This document shows, in pieces, positions 1 to 9,940 of a DNA stretch of 64,000 bases. Origin of the DNA: Alphaproteobacteria bacterium. Lineage in GTDB: Bacteria; Pseudomonadota; Alphaproteobacteria; MPNO01; VGEU01. The translations under genes were made by a program, and so were the position numbers. Each line of letters begins with the position of its first letter. Position 1 is the first letter of the stretch. Below the pieces are notes generated by a model. It was not told where the DNA came from. It saw nothing but the letters and a program-made list of their open reading frames with translations, and made no database searches. The stretch covers positions 1 through 64,000 of the forward strand of contig VGEU01000004.1 of assembly GCA_016869145.1 (NCBI GenBank). Direction: 5' to 3'.

Positions 1-126
1 TGTGGTGTCGTCTCAAGGACTGGCGGCTCATCGCAACCAGATACGACAAACTCGCCGCAAACTATCTCAGCGCAGCCTTCCTCGCCGCCGCCCTCATCTA
101 CTGGAGCAAATGAGTCCAGACCCTAG
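1..126 (+). mobile_element. IS5-family insertion sequence, right-end remnant (transposase C-terminus, stop at 111-113, followed by a likely terminal repeat GAGTCCAGACCC and CTAG)
   Basis: Frame from position 3 reads WCRLKDWRLIATRYDKLAANYLSAAFLAAALIYWSK*, the characteristic C-terminus of IS5-family transposases; truncated by the window edge. Confidence 0.8.
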
Positions 127-965
127 GGCTCAGCCCGCACGCCGTCGTCGGTGGGAAGCACACGGTTGAGCCAGCGTTCGACCACGAGCGCGGCCTCGAA
201 CGCGCACGGCTCGAGCATCATGTCGTGGCCCGCGCCCTCGATCACAATCCAGTCGCCGCCGAGCGCGCGCGCCAGTCGGTCGGCCGCGTGGTTGAAGCTC
301 GCGTCCGCGCCGCCGCGGACGAAGAGCCGCGGAGAGGCGAGACGGGTGCGGTCGACGGAGACGAGCGCCTCGCCCGAATCGTTGAGCGCGGTCGGGGATT
401 CCGGAACCAGACGGGCATAGAACGCGTCGTAGGCGGCATCGTCGATGGTGGCGAACATCTTGTCGCGGAGCTCGGCCGCCGGCGGCAGCACCGGTCGCGT
501 CGGGTCGAGATGATACTCGCGCATGCGCCCGACCTCCTTCGGCGATGCCGACGCGACGAGGACGAGCGCGGTGACGCCGCCCGCCTCCGCCGCCTTGAGC
601 GCGGTGAGCCCCCCCATCGAATGCGCGATCAGGACCGCGGGCCGCCCGATCCAGTCGAGCACCGCGCGGACCGCCGCGACATAGTCGGCCTGGCCGAGAC
701 GCACATAGTCCGCGACGGCGAGCGGCGCCGAGCCCTCGTGACCGGGAAGCGACAGCGCATGGCAGTCGTTGCCGAAGCCGGCGAAGATCGGCATCCAGCG
801 GCGCCAGACCCACCAGCCGTGATAGGCGCCGTGGATGAAGAGCATCGCCGGCGCATCCGCCGCCGCCGCCTCCGCGCGCGCCGATACGACGCGGAGCCCG
901 GCGACATCGCGGACCGCCGTCACCAGCGTCGGGGCCTCGAGCTCGGCCAGCGGATCGGGGATCAT
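123..965 (-). CDS. alpha/beta hydrolase
   Basis: MIPDPLAELEAPTLV...; GxSxG-like nucleophile motif AHSMGG, FIHGAYHG oxyanion region, late GAGHD histidine; ATGA overlap with upstream permease gene. Confidence 0.85.
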   Translation of the reverse strand: MIPDPLAELEAPTLVTAVRDVAGLRVVSARAEAAAADAPAMLFIHGAYHGWWVWRRWMPIFAGFGNDCHALSLPGHEGSAPLAVADYVRLGQADYVAAVRAVLDWIGRPAVLIAHSMGGLTALKAAEAGGVTALVLVASASPKEVGRMREYHLDPTRPVLPPAAELRDKMFATIDDAAYDAFYARLVPESPTALNDSGEALVSVDRTRLASPRLFVRGGADASFNHAADRLARALGGDWIVIEGAGHDMMLEPCAFEAALVVERWLNRVLPTDDGVRAEP

Positions 966-2887
966 GCGGACCTCCGGCGTGGTGCCGCGATCACGAGAAG
1001 CGCCGCCAGCACGAGCCCCATGGCATCGACGACATAGCCGCCCGGTACCAGCGTGTGCGGCACCAGGAGCGCCGCGCCCACGACGAGGAAGAGGACGCGG
1101 CGGGCCGGCCCGAGCGCGTCGAACAGCAATCCGCTGAGCGAGGCCGAGACGAGCCAGACACCCGCGATCGCGGTCATGACGGCGACGACGACCTCGATCG
1201 TGTCGCCGGCGAGGAGAAGCGAGGGCGAGTAGGCGAACAGGAACGGCACGACGAAGGCGGGCCAGCCGAGCTTGCAGGCCTTGAACCCGACGGCCATGGG
1301 GCTGGCGCGCGCGATATTCGCCGCCGCGAAGGCGGCCAGCGCGACAGGGGGCGTGATCATCGACAGACAGCCGAAGAAGAAGACGAACATGTGCGCGGCC
1401 ATCGGTGGCACGCCGAGCTCGATGAGCGGCGGCGCGGCGAGCGTCGCCACGAGAAGATAGACGCCGGTCGTCGGCAGCCCCATGCCGAGAACGATGCAGA
1501 TCAGCGCCACCGAGACGAGGAGAACGAGGACGCTGCCTTGCCCGACCTGGATCAGACCGAGCGTCAGCGCGAAGGCGAGCCCGGTGATGTTGAGGACGCC
1601 GATGACGAGACCGGCGACGGCACAGACGAGGATGATCTCGACCGAATCGCGACCCGTGGCGACGAGCGCGCCGGTGAAGCTCCGGAGCCCGAGGCGCTGC
1701 CCGCGATACCCGACCACAGCACCGAACGGCACCAGGATCAGCGCCGCGATCACCGCGGCGCGCTCGGCCGACATGTTGAGCGAGAACAGACCCGAGAACA
1801 GAAACACGAACGGCAGGAGAAAGAACCAGCCCGCCTTCATGATATGGCGCGCCTTCGGGAGGGCGGTCCGATCGAGGCCGCGGATCCGGTCGCGCGCCGC
1901 TTCTCCGTCGACCTGGACGAACACCGACCAATAGAAGAGGAGCGACGGCACGATCGCCGCGATCGCGACCTCGGTGTAGGGAAGCTGCAGGTTCTCCGCC
2001 ATCAGGAAGGCGGCCGCGCCCATCACCGGCGGCATGAGCTGGCCGCCGGTCGACGACACCGCCTCGACCGCCCCTGCCGTCTCCGGCCGGTAGCCGGCGC
2101 GTTTCATCATCGGAATGGTGACGATCCCGGTCGACATGACATTCGAGACCGCGCTCCCCGAGATCGTCCCGAACAACGCCGAGGCGACCACCTCGACCTT
2201 GCCGGAGCCGCCGCGGAACCGGCCGAGGAGCGCGGCCGCGATGTCGGTGAAGAACTCCCCGCCGCCCGCGGCCTGCAGGACGCGGCCGAAGAAGATGAAG
2301 GCGATCACCGTCGTCGTCGCGATGATCAGGGGCGTGCCGAGGAGCGCGGCCGTGTCGAGCCCGAGATAGGATAGAAGCCGCCCGAACGGGATGACGCGCG
2401 TCTGCAATATGCCGGAGAGGAGCGGCCCGAGAAGCGCGTAGACGAAGAGCCCGAAAAAGACGAGGACCAGCGGCAGTCCCGTCGAGCGGCGTGCGCTGTC
2501 GATCACGAGCGCCATTACGACGAGGCTGACCGCCACCGCCTCCTCGCGGCGGAAGAACGCTTCGGCCTGGAGCACCGGATAGCGCCAGGCGAGGTAGCCG
2601 CAGGCGCATGCCGAAAGGATCGCGAGGCCGGTATCGATCCGCCGTCCCCACGCCGTGCGCGCCGCCCGCGCATAGCCGATGACGAGCGCGAGCCCGAGCA
2701 TCACGCAGAGGAACTGCTCGGTGTAGATCGCCACACCGAGGAGGATCTGGAGATCGGTGCCCCAGAAGATCGCGGTGACCGTGAGGGCACCGGCGGCGAT
2801 CGCGACCAGCGGGCCGCCGTTCTCGACCGGCACCAGCGGCGGCGGCGGCGCGGCCGCCGGCGGTGCCTCGCCCGAGGCGATCCTCAC
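962..2887 (-). CDS. TRAP transporter fused permease subunit (TAXI type)
   Basis: Multi-TM protein with GSAVSNVMSTGIVTIPMMKRAGYRPETAGAVEAVSSTGGQLMPPVMGAAAFLMAE and GMGLPTTGVYLL motifs; GTG start overlaps TAXI gene stop. Confidence 0.9.
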   Translation of the reverse strand: MRIASGEAPPAAAPPPPLVPVENGGPLVAIAAGALTVTAIFWGTDLQILLGVAIYTEQFLCVMLGLALVIGYARAARTAWGRRIDTGLAILSACACGYLAWRYPVLQAEAFFRREEAVAVSLVVMALVIDSARRSTGLPLVLVFFGLFVYALLGPLLSGILQTRVIPFGRLLSYLGLDTAALLGTPLIIATTTVIAFIFFGRVLQAAGGGEFFTDIAAALLGRFRGGSGKVEVVASALFGTISGSAVSNVMSTGIVTIPMMKRAGYRPETAGAVEAVSSTGGQLMPPVMGAAAFLMAENLQLPYTEVAIAAIVPSLLFYWSVFVQVDGEAARDRIRGLDRTALPKARHIMKAGWFFLLPFVFLFSGLFSLNMSAERAAVIAALILVPFGAVVGYRGQRLGLRSFTGALVATGRDSVEIILVCAVAGLVIGVLNITGLAFALTLGLIQVGQGSVLVLLVSVALICIVLGMGLPTTGVYLLVATLAAPPLIELGVPPMAAHMFVFFFGCLSMITPPVALAAFAAANIARASPMAVGFKACKLGWPAFVVPFLFAYSPSLLLAGDTIEVVVAVMTAIAGVWLVSASLSGLLFDALGPARRVLFLVVGAALLVPHTLVPGGYVVDAMGLVLAALLVIAAPRRRSA

Positions 2888-3852
2888 CGGTCGCGCCAGA
2901 TACCCTGCGCCCGGTAGAATGCGATCGCGCCGGGATGGTAGGCGATGCCGGCATCGATCCCCATCTGCGCCGGGTCGAACTCGGCCCACAGCGGCCCGGT
3001 CGCCTTGAGATCGCCAGGATTGCGATAGAGCGCCTCGACCACGCGCGCGACCGTCGCGTCGGGCACCTTGGTCGAGGTGTAGAAGACGTAATCATACTGG
3101 ACGAGGTTGACGGGCTCGATCACGCCGGTCTGGCCGGCGGACGGCTTGATCTCGACGAAGGAGGCGCGCGGCAGGCGCTTCTCGATCATCGCGCGCTTCT
3201 GCGGCGAGGCATCGAAGGACAGATAGCGGATGCCGCCGAGCGCCTGGTCCCATTCGCGGAGCGGGCCGGCGCCGAGTGCGCCGATCGAGGTCGCCGTGGT
3301 GCCGCCGCGGAAGAGATCGAACATGCGCGGAAACGCGGGCACCGGCACCTGCTGGACGTCGGCGATCGTGAGGCCGCCGTTCTCGAGGAAGGCGTCCATG
3401 ATGACGCGGCCGAGCGGGTTGCCGGTGAAGCCGGTCGGCACCTGCTTGCCGCGGAGATCGGCGACCGAGCGGATCGGCGCGTCCTTCTGGACGAGGAGGC
3501 CCGCGACGAAGGGGAAGAGCCGCGCCGCAATGCGGAGCTCGGGGTTGGGCTTGCCCTCGAGGATGACCTGGCCGTCGCGGAGATAGACCGCCTCGACCAC
3601 GTTGGCGATCGCGAACTCGAGCTCGCCCGCGTTCACCATCGGCGTGTATTGCGCGGCACCGGCCATCGGCTGCATGCGCATCTGGAATCCGGACTTCTCG
3701 GACACCACCTTTGCGATAGCGGTCGCGATCTGATTCGTGGCACCGGCCTGGGTGGTGCCGATACCGATGGTCTGGGACGCCGCGGGAAGACCCCAGGCGA
3801 CCCCCACGGCGAGGGCCATCATGGTCGAAACTAGCTGTCGGCGAAGGGCCAT
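2884..3852 (-). CDS. TAXI family TRAP transporter solute-binding protein
   Basis: Signal peptide then TIGIGTTQAGATNQIATAIAKVVSEKSGFQMRMQPMAG; adjacent to fused permease. Confidence 0.9.
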   Translation of the reverse strand: MALRRQLVSTMMALAVGVAWGLPAASQTIGIGTTQAGATNQIATAIAKVVSEKSGFQMRMQPMAGAAQYTPMVNAGELEFAIANVVEAVYLRDGQVILEGKPNPELRIAARLFPFVAGLLVQKDAPIRSVADLRGKQVPTGFTGNPLGRVIMDAFLENGGLTIADVQQVPVPAFPRMFDLFRGGTTATSIGALGAGPLREWDQALGGIRYLSFDASPQKRAMIEKRLPRASFVEIKPSAGQTGVIEPVNLVQYDYVFYTSTKVPDATVARVVEALYRNPGDLKATGPLWAEFDPAQMGIDAGIAYHPGAIAFYRAQGIWRDR

Positions 3853-4047
3853 GGCGTGCTCCGGGCTGGGTTTGAGCCGAACGCGATCTAGGTCTTAACC
3901 CTGTACCCGTCCACCGGCCACCGGCAAATTCCCGCGGGTGGTGGGAGCGGCGGAATTCTTGCGCTCCCCGGCAGCGAAATAGTGAGCATTTGTGTAGTAT
4001 TGTCGCCCTTCGCCCGTATCGTCCTCGCAAGGCCCTCGCGTCCGCTC

Positions 4048-5613
4048 ATGTCGAAGCAGTCGATCCGTCCCCGGTTTCTCCTCCACGCGCTCCAGGCGCT
4101 CGTCCTAGTCGCGACCGTCGGCTGCGCGCCAGTCACCGGCGGTGTCGTGCGCGAGACGGATTCGCGCGACATCTTCCTCGCCGGCTGGAACCACATCAAC
4201 GAGCGCTATCTCGATCCGGTCAACCTGCGCACGGTCACGCTCGACGGGTTCAAGGAGCTCCTCAAGGACGATGCCGCGCTCGCGCTCGTCGCCGAGGAGA
4301 AGGCGATGCGCCTGATGCGGACGGGCTCGGTCGTCGCCGAGCTGCGCGCGCCCGGCGAGTGGGAGACGCAGGCCTGGGCCGACGCCGCGGCGCGCCTCCT
4401 CGAGGCCGTGCGCGAGACCTCGCCCGAGATCCGCGCGAAGGGGATCGAGGCGAACTACGAGCAGATCTTCCGCGGCTCGCTCGCCGGTCTCGACAAGTAT
4501 TCGCGCTATGCCGGCCGCGAGCGCGCCAAGCAGTTCCGCGCCGCGCGCGAGGGTTTCGGTGGCATCGGCATCTCGATCCGCGTCGAGGACGCGACGACGA
4601 CGGTGATCGCGGTGCATCCCAACACGCCCGCCTCGCGTGGCGGCCTGATGATCGATGACCGCATCACCCATGTCGACGGCGAGGCGCTCGAGAAGCTCGA
4701 CCAGAACGACGTGATCCTCAGGCTCCGCGGCGCGGTCGACACGCCGGTCGCGCTGACCGTGCGGCGCGGTGCGGCTCAGATCAACGAGGTCCGGCTGGTG
4801 CGCGCGCACATCGTGCCGCCGACGGTGACGACGAGCATCGAGGGCGGCATTTTCTATATCAAGCTGTCCGGGTTCAACCAGGCGAGCGCGGCCAATCTCC
4901 GCCGCGAGATCCGCCGCATCGAACGCGAGGAGCCGCCGCTCCGCGGCATCATCCTCGATCTCCGCGGCAACCCGGGCGGGCTCCTCGACCAGGCGGTCGC
5001 GATCTCGAACATCTTCCTCAACCAGGGCCGCATCGTCTCGACGCGCGGCCGCCACCACGAGAGCTACCAGGTCTACGATGCGACGGCGAGCGCGCGGCTT
5101 GCCGGCGTGCCGATGATCGTGGTCGTCAACGGCCGGTCTGCGTCGGCATCGGAGATCGTCGCGGCGGCGCTCCGCGACGGCGGTCGCGCGATCGTCCTCG
5201 GCTCGTCCTCGTTCGGCAAGGGCACCGTGCAGACGATCCTGCCGATGCCGAACGGCGGCGAGATGAGCCTCACCTGGGCGCGGCTCCTCGCGCCGTCGGG
5301 ATTTGCGTTGCAGGACCAGGGCGTCGTGCCGTCGGTCTGCACCAGCGGCGATGCCGAGCGGACCTCGGCGCTGATGGCGGCCGTGCGCGGCAGCGAGGAA
5401 GCGGCCGGCGAAGGCCTCATCCGCCATGTCCGCGTCGCCGCCGGCGGCAGCGACCGGCCTCTGAGCGGCACCGACCGGCGGGCGGCTTGCCCGCCCTCCA
5501 ACGACGAGAAGCCGCTCGACGTGGAGCTCGCCCGCCATCTGTTCGCCTTCCCGGCGGTCTATGCGCGGACGCTCCACGCGAGCCGACCCTCGCTCGCCGA
5601 GCAGCTTCGTTAA
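4048..5613 (+). CDS. S41 family C-terminal processing peptidase (PDZ domain, lipoprotein)
   Basis: Lipobox VGC; PDZ segment GGIGISIRVEDATTTVIAVHPNTPASRGGL; catalytic NGRSASASEIVAAALRD...SSFGKGTVQ. Confidence 0.9.
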   Translation: MSKQSIRPRFLLHALQALVLVATVGCAPVTGGVVRETDSRDIFLAGWNHINERYLDPVNLRTVTLDGFKELLKDDAALALVAEEKAMRLMRTGSVVAELRAPGEWETQAWADAAARLLEAVRETSPEIRAKGIEANYEQIFRGSLAGLDKYSRYAGRERAKQFRAAREGFGGIGISIRVEDATTTVIAVHPNTPASRGGLMIDDRITHVDGEALEKLDQNDVILRLRGAVDTPVALTVRRGAAQINEVRLVRAHIVPPTVTTSIEGGIFYIKLSGFNQASAANLRREIRRIEREEPPLRGIILDLRGNPGGLLDQAVAISNIFLNQGRIVSTRGRHHESYQVYDATASARLAGVPMIVVVNGRSASASEIVAAALRDGGRAIVLGSSSFGKGTVQTILPMPNGGEMSLTWARLLAPSGFALQDQGVVPSVCTSGDAERTSALMAAVRGSEEAAGEGLIRHVRVAAGGSDRPLSGTDRRAACPPSNDEKPLDVELARHLFAFPAVYARTLHASRPSLAEQLR

Positions 5614-5676
5614 CCCGATCGTCCGCTCCGGTCGGCGAGGATCAGCGGGCGGAGATGGGATGCCGGGACGCCGGAC

Positions 5677-5707
5677 TTGACAGGAGCCCGGCTCCCTCGC
5701 CTATGTT
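5677..5707 (+). promoter_or_regulatory. candidate sigma-70 promoter of rpmG (TTGACA-N19-TATGTT)
   Basis: Hexamers read at 5677-5682 and 5702-5707, upstream of rpmG ATG at 5750; 19-bp spacer is long. Confidence 0.45.
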
Positions 5708-5749
5708 CCGCCCACCGAGAGCCGCCGTCCGCCCGCCGGAGACCCGCCC

Positions 5750-5917
5750 ATGGCCAAGTCCAACGTCGTCGTCGTCAAGCTCGTGTCGAGCGCCAATACC
5801 GGCTTCTATTACGTGACCAAAAAGAACGCGCGCAGCACGACCGAGAAGCTCGAGTTCAAGAAATACGACCCCGTCGCGCGGAAGCACGTCGTGTTCAAGG
5901 AAGGCAAGATCAAGTAA
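5750..5917 (+). CDS. rpmG: 50S ribosomal protein L33
   Basis: 55-aa [58 protein letters not shown] (too short for the supplied ORF track). Confidence 0.95.
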   Translation: MAKSNVVVVKLVSSANTGFYYVTKKNARSTTEKLEFKKYDPVARKHVVFKEGKIK

Positions 5918-6010
5918 GGAAGCCGACCCGCACCCGTTTCCGGGGCCTCGCCGATCGGATCGGGGCGGCCCTTTCGATTCTCGGGCCTCGCCCAGGCCTC
6001 GCCGCCGGCG

Positions 6011-7420
6011 TCAGCGGGTCGCTGCGATCGGGCGCGGCGCCTCGTCGGGCTCGTTCTCGATCCCGCGCATGACGCAGTTGCGGCCCGAGCGCTTGGCCTC
6101 GTAGAGCGCCGCATCGGCGCGCGAGATGAGATCCTCGAGCGAGACCATGCCCGCCGTCGCGCTCGCAACGCCGATCGAGACCGTGACCGAGACCGCGCCG
6201 GCGGGCGCACCGATCTTGATCGGCTCGGCCGCCACCGCGACGCGAAGCCGCTCCGCCGCGGCCGAGGCCGAGGCGAGCGGGGAATCGGGCATCAGGATCA
6301 CGAACTCCTCGCCGCCATGGCGGACCGCGGAATCGAGCCCGCGAAGATTGGCGAGGATGCGCTCGGCGAGCGTCTTCAGGACCTCGTCGCCGGCGGCGTG
6401 ACCGTGGGTGTCGTTGATGACCTTGAAGTGGTCGATATCGAGCGCGACGAGCGACAGCATCTTGCCGGCCTGGGCGAGGCGGCTCGACATCGCCTCGAAA
6501 TGGGCGTCGAGATAGCGCCGGTTATAGAGCCCGGTCAGGCTGTCGGTGACGGCCGCGGCGACCGATTGCTGGAACTTGGCGCGGAGCCCGTCCTCGAACC
6601 GCTTGCGGCGCACCTGGGTCCGGCTCCGCGCGACGAGCTCGTCGCGATCGACCGGCTTCGGCAGGTAGTCGTTGACGCCGAGCTCGAGCGCGGTCACCAG
6701 CGTCCGGTCGTTGCCCTGATCGATCATCAGGAGGATCGGGATGTGACGCGTCTCCTCGTTCGAGCGGATCTGCGAGCAGAGGCGGAGCGCATCCTCGCCG
6801 CCGACGCGGTCGTCGACGAGGACGAGATGGGGATCGGACTTGCGCGCCTCGGCGAGCGCGGCAGTGGACGAGCTCACGTGGATGAGCTCGTGGCCGTGCT
6901 TGGCGAGCGTCTCGAGGATGCGTCCCGACCAACGGTTCTCATCCTGGGCGAGCACGATGCGCCCCGGCGCGTTGACGTCGATGCGGTCGTCGCCGGCCTC
7001 GGCGAACCGCAGCATCGTCGTCTCGCGCGCACGCCATTCGTCGGTCGCGCGCTTGAGCCGGACCAGCGACTTGATGCGCGCGAACAGCGCGATGTCGTTG
7101 ACGGGTTGGGTCAGGAAATCATCGGCGCCGGCCTCGAGGCCCTGCACGCGGTCGCTCACCTCGCTCAGCGCGGTGACCATCACGACCGGCACATGCGCGG
7201 TGGCGGGATCGGCCTTGATTCGCCGGCACACATCGAAGCCGTCCATGCCCGGCATCATGACGTCGAGGAGCACGATGTCGGGCGAGCGCTCGGCGACGAG
7301 CGCGAGCGCGGTCGGGCCGTCGTTCGCGGTGATGACGTCATAGTACTCGATCAGGAGCTTCGCCTCGAGGAGGCGAACGTTCGCCGCGATATCGTCGACG
7401 ACTAGGACACGTGCCGACAT
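6011..7420 (-). CDS. pleD: PleD family two-component response regulator with two REC domains and a GGEEF diguanylate cyclase domain
   Basis: MSARVLVVDDIAANVRLLEAKL...; RGLD I-site and GGEEF motif; directly downstream of divK. Confidence 0.93.
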   Translation of the reverse strand: MSARVLVVDDIAANVRLLEAKLLIEYYDVITANDGPTALALVAERSPDIVLLDVMMPGMDGFDVCRRIKADPATAHVPVVMVTALSEVSDRVQGLEAGADDFLTQPVNDIALFARIKSLVRLKRATDEWRARETTMLRFAEAGDDRIDVNAPGRIVLAQDENRWSGRILETLAKHGHELIHVSSSTAALAEARKSDPHLVLVDDRVGGEDALRLCSQIRSNEETRHIPILLMIDQGNDRTLVTALELGVNDYLPKPVDRDELVARSRTQVRRKRFEDGLRAKFQQSVAAAVTDSLTGLYNRRYLDAHFEAMSSRLAQAGKMLSLVALDIDHFKVINDTHGHAAGDEVLKTLAERILANLRGLDSAVRHGGEEFVILMPDSPLASASAAAERLRVAVAAEPIKIGAPAGAVSVTVSIGVASATAGMVSLEDLISRADAALYEAKRSGRNCVMRGIENEPDEAPRPIAATR

Positions 7421-7427
7421 CGGCCTG

Positions 7428-7793
7428 TCACCCGAGAACCTTCTGGATCGTTTCGAGGAAGTTCGAAACCGAGATCGGCTTCGCGATATAGGCCTCGCAC
7501 CCCCCATTCCTGATCTTTTCTTCGTCGCCCTTCATCGCGAACGCAGTGACCGCGATCACAGGGATCGATCTGAGCGTGGCGTCCTCCTTAATCCAGCGCG
7601 TCACCTCGAGGCCCGAGACCTCGGGGAGCTGGATGTCCATCAGGATCAGATCCGGCCGGTGCTCGCGGGCAATGGCGAGCGCCTCGCGTCCGTCCTTGGT
7701 CTGCAGCGTCTCATAGCCGTGAACCTCGAGCAGGTCGTGAAACAACTTCATGTTGAGCTCGTTGTCCTCGACGATCAGGATTTTCTTGGACAT
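7428..7793 (-). CDS. divK: single-domain response regulator DivK
   Basis: [35 protein letters not shown]...; 121 aa, syntenic with pleD. Confidence 0.93.
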   Translation of the reverse strand: MSKKILIVEDNELNMKLFHDLLEVHGYETLQTKDGREALAIAREHRPDLILMDIQLPEVSGLEVTRWIKEDATLRSIPVIAVTAFAMKGDEEKIRNGGCEAYIAKPISVSNFLETIQKVLG

Positions 7794-8001
7794 CGATCCT
7801 TCCGATCATTCGCGCCCGATGGGGATGACGGCCGCTCGAACCCGCGCAACACGTCGCCGGGGCACCCTTGCTTGCAGCCGTGCCCGGCGCGTCCCCGAGC
7901 AGGAGCCTCAACGAAGAAGGTTAAGTTTTGGTATGGAACTGGTGCGCTCCGGTATGAACACTAACATGCATCAAGGCCGGTCGCGGCGGGGAAAGGCGGA
8001 C

Positions 8002-8901
8002 GTGCGCATCGGGATCGACATCGGCGGCACCAAGATCGAGGGGATCGCGCTCGGCGCGGACGGACACATCCTCGCCCGCCGGCGCATCGCCGCGCCGCGC
8101 CTGGTCTATGCCGAGACGCTGGCGGCCGTCGCGGGCCTGGTTGCAACGATCGAGGCCGAGACCGGGCAAACGGGAACCGTCGGCGTTGGCATCCCGGGTG
8201 CCATCGCCGAGGCGACCGGTCGGGTCAAGAACGCGAATTCGACCTGGCTGATCGGCGAGGCGCTCGAGGCCGATCTCGCGTCGGCGCTCGGGCGACCGGT
8301 CCGGCTCGAGAACGACGCCAACTGCTTCGCGCTCTCGGAGGCGACGGACGGCGCCGGGCGGGGCGCCGGCGTGGTGTTTGGCGCGATCCTCGGCACCGGG
8401 GTCGGCGGCGGCATCGTGATCGACGGAAAGCTCCTCGTCGGGCGGAATCGGATCGCCGGCGAATGGGGCCATAATCCCCTGCCCTGGCCGAACGACGACG
8501 AACGACCCGGTCCGCCTTGCTATTGCGGCCTCAGCGGCTGCATCGAGACCTTCCTGTCGGGGCCGGGTTTCGCCCGCGACGATGCGGCGCGCGGTGGCGC
8601 GGTGCGGACACCCGCGGCGATCGTCGCGGCCGCGGCGGCGGGCGAGGCCATCGCATCGGCGAGCCTCGCCCGCTACGAGGACCGGCTCGCGCGGGCTCTG
8701 GCGGCCGTGATCAACCTCCTCGATCCCGAGATCATCGTCCTCGGCGGCGGGCTGTCGCAGATCGCGCGGCTCTACGACACGGTTCCCGCGCTCCTGCCGC
8801 GTCACGTTTTCTCAGACCGCGTCACCACGAAGATCCTTCCGCCTGCCCATGGCGATACGAGCGGCGTGCGCGGTGCCGCATGGCTGTGGCCGGGCCGCTG
8901 A
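8002..8901 (+). CDS. ROK family sugar kinase (fructokinase/N-acetylglucosamine kinase type)
   Basis: RIGIDIGGTKIEGIALG N-terminus, CYCGLSGCIETFLSGPG zinc/ROK signature; upstream ATGs at 7933/7966 are possible. Confidence 0.88.
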   Translation: MRIGIDIGGTKIEGIALGADGHILARRRIAAPRLVYAETLAAVAGLVATIEAETGQTGTVGVGIPGAIAEATGRVKNANSTWLIGEALEADLASALGRPVRLENDANCFALSEATDGAGRGAGVVFGAILGTGVGGGIVIDGKLLVGRNRIAGEWGHNPLPWPNDDERPGPPCYCGLSGCIETFLSGPGFARDDAARGGAVRTPAAIVAAAAAGEAIASASLARYEDRLARALAAVINLLDPEIIVLGGGLSQIARLYDTVPALLPRHVFSDRVTTKILPPAHGDTSGVRGAAWLWPGR

Positions 8902-8907
8902 GCGTCG

Positions 8908-9825
8908 TCATTCCTCGACCCAGTCGCGCGTCTCGGCGTAGCGCGCGGCGAGGAAGTCGACGAACGCGCGCACCTTGGCCGACAGATGGCGGTTGTGCGG
9001 GTAGACCGCGTAGACCGCGGTGTCGAGATCGGACGGGCTCGCGCGATAGTCCGCCATCACGCGCATCAGGCGTCCGGTGCGGAGCTCCTCGCCCACCATC
9101 CAGAGCGGCAGGATCGACAATCCGAGCCCGCCCAGGACCGCCTCGTAGATCGCGTCGAAATTGTTGCTGACGAACGGCCCCTTGATCGCGATCTCCTCGA
9201 TCCCGGCGCGGCCGGCGAAACGCCAGACCGATCCGATGGTGCGGAACTTGAAGGTGAGGCAATCGTGATCGGTGATGTCGGACGGGAGCGTCGGCGCCGG
9301 ACGGCGCGCGAGATAGTCGGGGCTCGCGCAGAGAAGCCGCACATTGCCCGCGAGACGGCGCTCGATCAGGCTCGAATCGCGGAGCGCACCGACCCGCACC
9401 GCGACATCGACGCCCTCCTCGACCACGTCGACGAACGTATCGGTGAGCGTGAGATCGACCTCGACCTCGGGATAGAGGCGGAGGAACGCCGGCACGTGGC
9501 GCGCGATGTGGACCCGGCCGAACGAGATCGGCCCGTTGACGCGGAGCACGCCCCGCGGTGCGAGCGCGAGTGACGCGACCGCGTGGTCGGCCTCGTCGAG
9601 CTCGGCAAGGATGCGCTCGATGCGCGCGACATAGACCTGGCCCGCCTCGGTGAGCGCGAGGCGGCGGGTCGATCGGTTGATCAGCCGGACATCGAGCGTG
9701 TCCTCGAGCGCCGCGATCTGGCGCGTCACCGACGAGACCGATCGGTTCTCCGCCCGGGCGGCCGCCGAGAAGCTCCCGGCATGCGCCACGCGAATGAACA
9801 GCCGGAGCGATTCAAACCGGTCCAT
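8908..9825 (-). CDS. LysR family transcriptional regulator
   Basis: MDRFESLRLFIRVAHAGSFSAAARAENRSVSSVTRQIAALEDTLDVRLINRSTRRLALTEAG. Confidence 0.93.
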   Translation of the reverse strand: MDRFESLRLFIRVAHAGSFSAAARAENRSVSSVTRQIAALEDTLDVRLINRSTRRLALTEAGQVYVARIERILAELDEADHAVASLALAPRGVLRVNGPISFGRVHIARHVPAFLRLYPEVEVDLTLTDTFVDVVEEGVDVAVRVGALRDSSLIERRLAGNVRLLCASPDYLARRPAPTLPSDITDHDCLTFKFRTIGSVWRFAGRAGIEEIAIKGPFVSNNFDAIYEAVLGGLGLSILPLWMVGEELRTGRLMRVMADYRASPSDLDTAVYAVYPHNRHLSAKVRAFVDFLAARYAETRDWVEE

Positions 9826-9848
9826 TTTTGCACCATGAGCAATAAATA

Positions 9849-9859
9849 ATTGCCGCAAT
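9849..9859. promoter_or_regulatory. candidate LysR-type operator, palindrome ATTGCCGCAAT
   Basis: Perfect 11-bp inverted repeat between the lysR-type gene and the divergent small repeat gene. Confidence 0.4.
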
Positions 9860-9940
9860 CATATATTATCGTCAGCCAGCGCAAAGCATAGTTTCCTCCA
9901 ACAGCACGGCACCGCGCCGTGCCTTACCGGAGGAAAGACA

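Noticed and set aside
1055-2374. Long plus-strand ORFs rich in Arg/Asp/Glu/His (also 21902-23779, 31990-34677, 39062-41077, 40857-42974, 25243-26463)
   Set aside because: Antisense open frames typical of very GC-rich genes; no recognisable domains and fully overlapped by clear minus-strand genes.
123-3095. 990-aa ORF spanning hydrolase and TRAP permease region
   Set aside because: Only its C-terminal ~280 residues (MIPDPLAELE...) form a real protein; the N-terminal part is an out-of-frame Arg/Ala/Pro-rich translation of the permease gene.
7914-7930. TTAA-containing sequence near divK as a full CtrA box
   Set aside because: Only one TTAA half-site (ggttaagttttgg) could be read; no second half at the 7-bp spacing.
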